Source: a bacterium (GTDB taxonomy: Bacteria > Planctomycetota > Planctomycetia > Pirellulales > Pirellulaceae). From it: 64,000 nucleotides of DNA. Shown one piece after another: positions 55,001 through 63,700 of the stretch. The position numbers were made by a program, and so were the translations under genes. The notes beneath the pieces were generated by a model. The model did not search any database. It saw only the letters and a program-made list of their open reading frames with translations, and had not been told where the DNA came from. The stretch covers positions 1 through 64,000 of the forward strand of contig WGNR01000017.1 of the NCBI GenBank assembly GCA_016124445.1, written 5' to 3'. The number at the start of each line of letters is the position of its first letter. Position 1 is the stretch's first letter.

Positions 55001-57530
55001 CAGCGTCGGTTGCGGTGTCGGTGGGATAAATGTAGACCCCATCTCCGTTGGTTCCGATCGCGGTCCAATTACCGTCCCGGGAAATGGCGACGGCGGACGC
55101 GGCTTGCGGCAAATCGATGTGCGGCACGTCGGGATGGCACAGATAGGCCAGGTGCTTCCATTCCCAGCCACGGTATTCCTGATCGATGCTTTCCAAGAGC
55201 GAAAGCGCCGAGGAGATATCATTCGATTCGACCTTCGACTGCGCCAAACCAACCGAAGCAAACATCGCCGCGAAACGGGCTCGGTTTCGTTCCTGGGCGA
55301 CATCAATCAATGCCATCGCCAAATCGTCGCGCTGCTTGGCCAATTGATCGTTCTGCTGCTTGATCTGGTCCGACTGCTGCTTGAGCTCGCCGTTGGCCGT
55401 GACTAACGCGGTGCTCTTTTTGTCGAGATCGTTGTTAACCTTTTCAAGCTTATCTCGTTCGTCTTTCAGCTTCGTGGCCAACCCGGTCGCTTTTTCTTCA
55501 GAGATCCTCGCCTCTTCGGCCTTCTCCTTGGCGATTGTGGCCGCTTCATCCGCCTTTTGACGAAGTCCATTGATGACGAACAAACCGATACCGGCACCAA
55601 TCAGCGCGAACAACATCGAACCGACCGCCACAACCCGTGCCCGCTTGGCATTGCGTGCCGTTCGCTCGGCACTGGCTTTGGCCTTGGTCAGATCTTGATA
55701 AATCGGCGCTTCGTCCGGATCATCCGGATTGAGCAGTTGCAACCCGAGATCGAAGTCGGCCTTCTTCAAGGCGCACTTGGCATAATCCTGACGAGATTCC
55801 CGAAAGCCCCGATCGGCGGCGTCGTTCTCAGGCCACAGCATCAATGCGTCCTCGAAGCCAAACATGGCTCGCGAGAACAATTCGTAGCTGTCGTTTTCCC
55901 GAGCCGTTTCCAATTCGCTTTGCGCGGTATTGGTCAGCTCGATGCTTTGAGCGGTCGATTGATACTTGCGAACCTCTTCCTGCAGCAAGGCAACTGAATT
56001 GAATCGTAGCTTCGGCGATGTCGCCATCGCCCGCAGCGCGATGTTTTTGAGCCGACTGGTTGACTCCGATTTCACAATGACATTCTGTGCCGCGGCAACC
56101 AGGCATTCGGTAACGCTCGATGCGGCATGCGGCGGGAAGCCAGTCACGATCTCGTATAGCATGGCACCCAGCAAGTAGATATCACTGCACTTGCCAATCT
56201 TTTCCAACGGGCCTCGCGCCATCTCGGGGGCCATGTAGGCAGGCGTGCCTCCCATCGTGAACTCTTCCTTGCGGCTCAAGTTGACCGCCAGGCCCCAGTC
56301 CATCACCAACACTTCACCATATTCGCCCAACATCACGTTCTCGGGCTTTAGGTCGCGATGGATGACGTTCTTCGAGTGGGCAAACGCCACGGCGTCGGCC
56401 ACCTTCAGGAAGATCTCTAGATTCTCAGCTTCCGACTTGTGGCGAATAACCTTGTGCCACTCGGTGCCGGTGACGCACTTCATCGAGTAGAAGAGCGTTC
56501 CATCTTCGGTTTGTCCCAGTTCATGAATCGGGACGATGTTGGGGTGATCGAGGACCCCGGTGATGACCGCTTCGCTTAGAAACTTGGCCCGATCGTCTTC
56601 CCGCTGGCCGATCTCGCGTTTGAGAGTCTTCACGGCCACGCGGCGACTGAGCGATTTCTGCTTGGCCGCATAGACGACGCCCATGCCCCCTTTGCCAAGC
56701 TGGTTGATGATCGCGTAGTCGGAACCTTCTTCCTTGTCGGACAGCACGCGCCGACTCAGATCAACTCCCAACTGCTTCGCCTTGCTGACGGTTGCCGTCC
56801 GCATGGTCTGCATCGGAGAACCATCTTCGTTCCCCCAATACCGTTTCATATCGCTCGGCGATAAGGGCTGCGACCCAAACGTGACGTGCAGATCGGCATC
56901 GCTCACCGGACGATTCGGATCGTCGATATCGATCGTCTGGTTGTTGTCGTCGTCGCTCAGTTGGAAGGCCATCGTATGGGCCTGCCTTTTTGCCGCCTCG
57001 TTGGACGCGTCGATATCGAGCGTCTGCATCGAGTCAGGATCGTTGCCTGGCGGCAACTCGATCGTCGGCTGAGTTTGATTTGTTGAACCGGGCACGCCAT
57101 GCTGAATTGTCTGATGCGGATCGTCGTCGCCGGCATTGTCTTCCGGGAAACTTCCAGGAGCGATCGTGGCCGAAATATCTTCTGGCGGAATCTCGCGCGT
57201 CTCGCTGGTATCTTCCGGAGGTAAACTTCCTAGATCGCGCGCGATCTGGCTGGCGTTTGGTAGTTCGATCGTTTCCATCGGGCCAGCTTCGCCCGTATCG
57301 TCCTGATCCCCGTCCAAGGGCATGGTTTGATTGCCCGGTGGTTGTTCTTCGATCTCGAAGCTGCCGGAGTCGAGTTGCCCCGAGTCGAATTGAATCGTCT
57401 GATCGTTGTCGGCGGCATCTGGCTGGGATGGTTCGCTATCCCACTTCGCATCGCAATAGGGACAATTCCCGGCGGCCTTTTGAAATTCGGGAAGCTCCGC
57501 CTGGCAGTTGGGGCATTTGAATGTCGACAT
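52098..57530 (-). CDS. Zinc-ribbon transmembrane Ser/Thr protein kinase with WD40 repeats
   Basis: It has 1810 residues. The N-terminal zinc ribbon has Cys6, Cys9, Cys23 and Cys26 (CPNC, CPYC). An acidic linker (30-240) carries repeated T-[I/L/M] peptides (Thr45, 69, 87, 122, 141, 156, 170, 199). The Hanks-type kinase (about 272-525) has GKGGMGVVYAAK, Lys301 in VAVKTLK, HRDLKPENVM (Asp393) and DWG at 411-413 in place of DFG. A membrane helix at about 632-654 is followed by a coiled coil (about 655-760) and about 1000 residues of WD40 repeats, predicted outside the cytoplasm. It should sense through the propeller and phosphorylate Ser/Thr inside; FHA proteins next door are likely readers. The adjacent FHA gene lies downstream on the same strand. 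Confidence 0.9.
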   Translation of the reverse strand: MSTFKCPNCQAELPEFQKAAGNCPYCDAKWDSEPSQPDAADNDQTIQFDSGQLDSGSFEIEEQPPGNQTMPLDGDQDDTGEAGPMETIELPNASQIARDLGSLPPEDTSETREIPPEDISATIAPGSFPEDNAGDDDPHQTIQHGVPGSTNQTQPTIELPPGNDPDSMQTLDIDASNEAAKRQAHTMAFQLSDDDNNQTIDIDDPNRPVSDADLHVTFGSQPLSPSDMKRYWGNEDGSPMQTMRTATVSKAKQLGVDLSRRVLSDKEEGSDYAIINQLGKGGMGVVYAAKQKSLSRRVAVKTLKREIGQREDDRAKFLSEAVITGVLDHPNIVPIHELGQTEDGTLFYSMKCVTGTEWHKVIRHKSEAENLEIFLKVADAVAFAHSKNVIHRDLKPENVMLGEYGEVLVMDWGLAVNLSRKEEFTMGGTPAYMAPEMARGPLEKIGKCSDIYLLGAMLYEIVTGFPPHAASSVTECLVAAAQNVIVKSESTSRLKNIALRAMATSPKLRFNSVALLQEEVRKYQSTAQSIELTNTAQSELETARENDSYELFSRAMFGFEDALMLWPENDAADRGFRESRQDYAKCALKKADFDLGLQLLNPDDPDEAPIYQDLTKAKASAERTARNAKRARVVAVGSMLFALIGAGIGLFVINGLRQKADEAATIAKEKAEEARISEEKATGLATKLKDERDKLEKVNNDLDKKSTALVTANGELKQQSDQIKQQNDQLAKQRDDLAMALIDVAQERNRARFAAMFASVGLAQSKVESNDISSALSLLESIDQEYRGWEWKHLAYLCHPDVPHIDLPQAASAVAISRDGNWTAIGTNGDGVYIYPTDTATDAGVMPSHLPITDCHITCLNFSDDGRELWIGTDNPQRYLQVWPMQGKPQTVTLKNLNPFSTYPAVSAIEFIPGSPGTAMVAVSGRCFRINQSDLSSTSLVHVDNVFDLSISPDGTHYVHAQESRGEYRAKINPVNGSQADPIQLQTDDRIVHCAYLSPDHIALALGDGSLEVWTVSQQKTQIYFALPGQTNRLRFDPKTNLLAAALADGSIELFHFEPHSGGLRHYKTLRGHQGTVLDCALDPKKPKLISVSEDKTARFWDYKNYQDRLELDLANSVLWAGFSESGRQFVTGDRSGQTQVWSSTESGDKPLLVLSMGDWINQNIAKKAASVPLGDGKHMVTADPNVGVTVWEIATQRAVWHDRTQGGSYRVAAVPATDHFIYLDVAADGKGGQHSLIRCSDSHGKTIFNVQTTFDLNQVQELAVAPSGHYLGIRSRNGVKVYRTPSAADKQLGQEVWKVDSGIVRQIAFRSDNQLLLGYNSGRNDGYLEMVDFISDRKLQRFPTQENGLPFLQFALSPDNSHLVMTYNDTLIAEVEGTEPPESKQTVISLFALDQPERPIQQVTCTGLAAFPSITADLKHVYFVQQHRPGDHDVGCWQVGQQECQLLQFARKGTDATSTAARVAVMVDVYPEHPGEILVSYSNRDVELWDLAKQQSVARMAPTRGVIFCGYINQDRQIVSVHDDGLVRVWDGQSGLMIREYDVQYQTLQAASLEGDMLAVGGSAGFVSVIDLAKEAIVANVPFGDASIDSLVWVPSAPQQSLMVASSRLLPDADGSEHLVGTLQRIVSGTWTLAGESFAQHAGRYRSLAVSKDGTRFVATSSDRFVRLWADLSIDQWAMTKPRILEGHSTDVTAAAFSTTGQRLVTGSFDGALTVWFIDRPKHPEGADDDENKPMELHIQQFVPLKGHRKEISSIMFSPDSRMLLTSSIDRSAILWFTTDLPDENAKVVEKQGLQPEGVLFSERPARQR

Positions 57531-57711
57531 GAAACGAATTTCCCCGAATTAAACCGCTTGCCTCGATATCAAGCGGAACAAGATATCCCCCGATCTTACC
57601 GCATTTCCATGCCCAGACCGCGATAACCTCGGCCACCTTATGATCTTAACGCGCCGCAAGCCTGTCCCCAAGGAACCTAGACTACCCAAACGGACTATTT
57701 GGGCAACTCTG

Positions 57712-60700
57712 TCATAGCCATTTTCGGACGCGACGGCGGAGCCGGTTCAATGTTTTGTCATCGAGATCTTCCGGTGTAGGCCGGTTTTCTTCCTGATCTG
57801 CGTCGGCCGGCTCCTCTTCATCTTGCTTTCCCTGAACGGCGATGGCAGCCATCAAGGCGGCTCCACCGATCATGGCTCCGCGCAGATTTTCACCCACCTT
57901 GGAATGCCTGGTTCGCAACTGTTTAGTCAACCGATCGATCTCTCGCAGGTCGATCGTGGCGGTTCGCTGCACCAGGATGTCGTTGTCGCTGGGAATCGGG
58001 ATCGGCGGTTGGTCGACGGTGAGCCCATCGTCGTCGGTATCACCTGCATCCGCTTGGCCTGGGTCCGAGAACCACTTTTCGTACTGTTGCTGCCAGATCT
58101 CTTCCGCGGAACTGGCAACCTCAACGGCATCCGCTTCGTTTGGCTCGGCGGAGTTGCCGTTCTCGCTGAACAAATCAAACGGAATCGGTCGATCCTTCTT
58201 CCAGAAGTAATAGACCTGAGGTTTATCGACGCCAGGATAGATGATCGAGATACGATACAAGCCTGGCGGGAATTGATCTCCTTCCTGGATTAGCTCCTTG
58301 ACGGCGTCAAGTGTCATGAACTCGTCACCCAGTTCGATGGCGTCACCAATCTGGGCCAGGTTCTTCGGATCGACTTCCACCACCGTTACGCCGTCGATCT
58401 GGGTCGCCGAGCGGGAACTGCCTGCGATTTCCGTTACGGTGCCATAAGGCACATACTGCACCGGCAACACTGGAGAGTTTGTCGTTATCGGATTGCTCGG
58501 CCTGACGAACTCAACCGGTACATACCGAGCGAACAAGACCGAGTTGAAGAAGAACTTGAATTGATCAACCACGACGTTCAGGTTCTGCTCGTTCGCCGTG
58601 CCTACGTTCTCGTAGAGGTTGATCTGCGGGCTGTTGTAGGCATTGACCGTCACGATCACCGACGGATTCGCAACAGCGAACTGCGTTGAATAGGTGTGAT
58701 CGATCGGCGTATCGGTTGAGATCGGAGCGGCGAAGGTCCGGGTGTCGGCGGTCGTTCCATCGCCCCAATTGGTGACCACCCGGAAATCAAGTTCGCCAGT
58801 AGCACCCAGCGTCGCGATGATATAGGTCGCTTCCGCATTGAAATTGGCATTTGTCGCAAGCAGGTAAGTGGCCACCGTGCCAGGAATGCGAACGTAAATC
58901 GGGCCTTCGTTTGGCAACGAATCGATAATCTGGAACAGTTGATCCGCCGCATTGGGCGAGAGCGTTTCGACCAGATCTTGCGTCGTCATCACGACGGCAA
59001 ACAGATCTTGGACCGTCGGGTCGGTTTGGTTGGTGGCACTGGAATGAAGTTCGAAGCCGGTCAAGATTTGGAGATCGCCGCCAGCCAGGGCGGTGATGAC
59101 TCCAGAGTTCGCCAGGTCAACCACTACCGGGCTCGAGGCAACACTGCCGAATGTCAAATTGCCTCCGGCTAGCGTTCGCACGAAAACATGTCCAGCCTCG
59201 CTTTGCTGGGTCACAATTCCGTTGACGAACGAACCATCACCGAAGGTACTGTCGACCCGGCCGATGGTCAGGTCTCCTTGATTCACGACCACGATCGAGT
59301 AGTTTTCACCCACACCAGGGGCAAACGCATTGGCCTGGGCACTGGCAGCATACTGATCGCTGTTCTCGTCCGGCAGCAACGGATCGATCACGTCGGTGCT
59401 GATCGTACCGCCAAATCCATCAGACACGTTGATCCCAGCGGCACTCAAATCGACCACCAGCCCAGGCGTGACGTTGATCGGCACGCCATCGGTTGACGCG
59501 GCCAAAACGTCAACCGCCAACGATGTCAGCACGATCCCACCATCCGTGGTGACAAACAATGCGTCGCCGGCGGTAATGTTGGTTGCACCTGGGTTAGATT
59601 GGCGGAAGTCGTTGACCTGAACGATATGGCCCGCAGTTCGCACATCGAACGAACCGCTGTTGTTGGCCATTGAACCATCGAGAATCGTCAGGCCGTTCGT
59701 ATCTGCCCCTTCGTCGATCGTCACACTTGCCGCGTCTGCGTAAAGCATTCGCAGGTCGACTTTGCCCGTCAGCGATACCGCCCCCGCCGCCTTGAGCGAC
59801 GCCAAATCGGCGACGCTGAGCCCCGAACCGGCTTGGTTTTCGATGGTTGTCGTCGAGGTCAACGCGAGCGACTTCGCCGTGCTATTCCCAACTAGATCGA
59901 TCCCACTGGCATCGTCTTCGGAAATGGTCACATGCTGCCCTGCCGCCGAGAATGTCACCGTCCCCATACTCGACGTCGACGATGCGTCGGTTCCACGAGC
60001 GAACTGGTCTGGTGAAGTCACATCGACGCCAACGTTCAATTCGCCACTACTGACGATAAACCCTGCGTGGTTGGTCACCAACAGATTATTGACATCGGCC
60101 AGGGTGATGCTGCCAGCGGTAAACGAAGCATCGTTGCCAACTGACATGTCGCCGATCTGGGTCAATGCTCCCGCGACGATAACGTTCAGGTCATTCAAGA
60201 TCGAAATCTTCGGCAACGCAAGTGCCTGATCGTTGGGAAGATCGAGCGTGACGTTGTTGACGCTACCACCGGCCAACGCCGCAGGCAGATCGTCGCCAGG
60301 AATTCCGCTTCCGCCATCCTCGAAAATGATCGGATCGTTACCGAGGTTCCGCAGATAGAAATTGGTCAGATCCGTCAGGCTCGACAATTCGACCGAGAAT
60401 GGTCCGTCGATGACATTGTCGCCATATTGCAAATCGATCTGCCCAGGTGCCGTCAACTGGATGATCGTCTGACCGGTAACGATCAACTCCGAGTTGCCAT
60501 CGGACGGCTGCGTAACATCACCGCCAGCGGTCACGAGAAGTGTCTCGGAATGAATATCCCGCAGGCTGATCGAATCGACATCGTAAATCGAAACGTCGCC
60601 AGCCAGCGTATTGCCAGTACCAACGACCGAGATCCAACCGAACTGATTGGTCACGCTCGTGAGGGTAACATTCTTACTTGCAGCAACTTCGACGCTGGTT

Positions 60701-63700
60701 CCTTGAGTCACTTTCAACTCGTCGGAAAGTTGCGTAATGTCGTCGCCAGCGGTCAGATTGAGCGTCGGGGTGACGATCCCCCGAAGCATCATCGTGCCGC
60801 CGGACTTCAAGTCGACGAAGCTGGTGCCGCTAACCGTGGCATCAATCGAAGTGCCCAAGCCCTGCGAAAGTCCGCCGACAGTCGTGGCGGTCAGCGTATC
60901 GACGATAAAACCTTCCAACTCCAGGTCACCAGCGCTGTCATAGATCTCAACGATTCCCGCTGCTGTGCCGCCGGTCCCTTGCACCCCGATCGAACCGAAT
61001 TCGTTCGTGGTGCTCGAAAGGTGGACGTTCTTGCCGGTGGCGACTTCCACGGTCGTCAGGCCGGTTACCTTCAGTTCGTCGGAGAGCTGCGTGATGTCAT
61101 CACCGGCGGTCAGATCGAGCGTCGGTGTAACGATCCCCCGAAGTTTCATCGTGCCGCCGGACTTCAAGTCGACGAAGCTAGTACCGCTGACCGTGGCGTT
61201 GATCGAGGTGCCCGTCCCTTGCGACAAGCTACCTACCGTCGTGGCGGTTAGCGTATCGACGATAACGTCTTCCAGTTCCAGGCTACCGGCGTTGTCGTAG
61301 ATTTCGACAATTCCGGCCGCCGTGCCGCCGGTGCCCTGCACGCCGATGGAACCGAACTCGTTGGTTACCGATGAAAGATAAACGTTCTTACCGGTCGCGA
61401 CCTCCACAGTCGTCAGGCCGGTTACCTTCAGCTCATCCGAAAGCTGCGTGATGTCTCCGCCAGCCGTCAGATTGAGCATCGGCGTAACGATTCCCCGCAG
61501 CATCATCGTGCTACCCGACGTCAGATCGACAAAGCTGTTCGCTGTGGCAGTGGCATCGATCGAAGTCCCTAGGGCCTGCGACAGTGCCCCAACCGTCTTT
61601 ACCGTCAGCGTGTCGACGATGAAGTCTTTCAACTCCAGATCGCCAGTGCTGTCGTAGATCTTGGCGTTGCCAGCCGCCGTACCGCCGGTCCCTTGCACGC
61701 CGATCGAACCGAACTCGTTCGTGATGCTCGAAAGATAAACGTTTTTGCCGGTCGCGACCTCAACGGTCGTCATCCCAGTGACTTTCAGTTCATCCGAAAG
61801 TTGGGTGATGTCATCGCCGGCCGTCAGATCAAGCGTCGGCGTGACGATCCCCCGCAACATCATCGTGCTGCCTGACTTCAAGTCGACGAAGCTGGTACCG
61901 CTGACCGTGGCGTTGACCGAAGTACCCGTGCCTTGCGAGAGTGCACCAACGGTTGTCGCCGTCAGCGTATCAACGATAAAGTCTTCCAGCTCAAGGTCAC
62001 CAGAGTTGTCGTAGATCTCGACGATGCCCGCCGCGGTCCCCCCTGTGCCTTGCACCCCGATCGAACCAAACTCGTTCGTGGTACTCGACAGGTAAACATT
62101 CTTACCGTTCGCAACCTCAACGGTCGTCAGGCCAGTTACCTTTAGTTCATCCGAGAGCTGCGTGATGTCTCCTCCCGCGGTCAAATCAAGCGTCGGCGTA
62201 ACAATTCCCCGCAGCTTCATTGTGCTGCCGGCTTTCAAGTCGACGAAGCTGGTACCGCTGACCGTGGCGTTGATCGAGGTGCCCGTCCCTTGCGACAAGC
62301 TACCCGCCGTCGTGGCGGTCAGTGTATCGACAATGAATCCTTCCAGCTCCAGATCACCAGTGCTGTCGTAGATTTTGACGTTACCCGCTGCGGTACCACC
62401 GGTACCCTGCACACCGATCGAACCGAACTCGTTCGAAGTGTCTGACAGCAGGACGTTCTTGTCCGTCGCGGCAACGAATGTAGCCAAGCCCGAAACGACA
62501 ATACCGTCACTCGTCTGCGAAATGGCACCGGCCGACGTAACATTCAACGTCGTGGCATCGATACCACCCAACTGCAGATCGCCATCGCTATCTCGAATAT
62601 CGACCGCGCCGGCGGCCCCAGATGCACCGCTGGCCCAGACCGTACCGAACTTATTGGCGGTCGAGGTATTCAACGTGATGGCCGCATTGTCGGCCGAAGT
62701 AAACTTGCTCGTTCCGCTGACGTTCAGGCCCGTTGTCGTTTGCAGGATCGCCCCGGCGGAAGTTACATCCAGACTCGCAGTCGTGATCTCGTCCAGAAGC
62801 AGATTTCCATTGCCATCGACGATGGTCGTTGCAACGTTCGCCCCCGTTTTCCCACTGGCCGAGACCGCGCCACCGAAGTTATTGTTCGTCGAGTTCAATA
62901 AGATCGAGGACGTGTCGCTGGAAACAAACTGGCTGGTCTGGCTGACGTCGATTCCGGCCGCGACTTGGGACATCGCTCCTGCTGATGAGGCTTGGAGCGT
63001 CGTGGCCACGATCGATCCTAGAATCAAACCGGTATCGCTATCGTTGATCACAACATTTCCGGCACGGTTCACACTACTCGATACGGAAACAAGGCTGCCG
63101 AATTGATTGGCCGCGTCCAAGGTCACGTCTTGAGAATCGCCGACAACGAAAGTAGCTCCGGCAGTAACCCAAATCGCGTCGGAAGTCTGCGTAATGTTGC
63201 CTGTCGTTTCGGCATAGATGCTGAACGCGCGGATTTTGCCGATGACCAGATTACCGGCGCTATCGACAATCGAAACACTTCCGGTCTTGCCGGTCCCGGT
63301 GATCTCGTCGACCGAAACCGCACCGACGAAGTTATTCATCGCGTTATTCAGAATCACGAAAGAACCGGCACTCACCGTGACATCGGTTATCCCTCCGATT
63401 TCTATCTTGCCAGTTTGCGTTACGTTTCCACTCGCCAGAATCTTCAGGTCCCCAAGGATTTTCAACTCCGGCAGGGCCAACGCCGGCGCATTCTGAAACA
63501 ATAGCGAAATGTTCGTCATCGAACCGGAAGCAAACTGATCGGTCAGTTCCGTGCCCGTCTTCGAGTTGGGGATCGCTGCGGTCGTGTTGTCGTTACGCAG
63601 GTAGAAGTTGTTCAGGAAATTCGCCCCGCCGACGGTGATGCTGCCGGCAAAGTCGTTCGCGCCATATTGCAGGTCGATATCGCCAGAGGCGGTCAACGTC

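Noticed and set aside
57685..57703. CCCAAA-CGGACTA-TTTGGG hairpin after the adhesin gene as a terminator
   Set aside because: A 6-bp AT-containing stem without a T-run on the minus strand; too weak to call.
60427..61251. 274-codon plus-strand frame inside the adhesin, with several smaller ones
   Set aside because: They follow the 357-bp repeat in antisense and are repetitive shadows of the adhesin frame.
60646..62430. Regular 357-bp repeats as a CRISPR or satellite array
   Set aside because: The unit is far too long for CRISPR and is coding in one uninterrupted frame.
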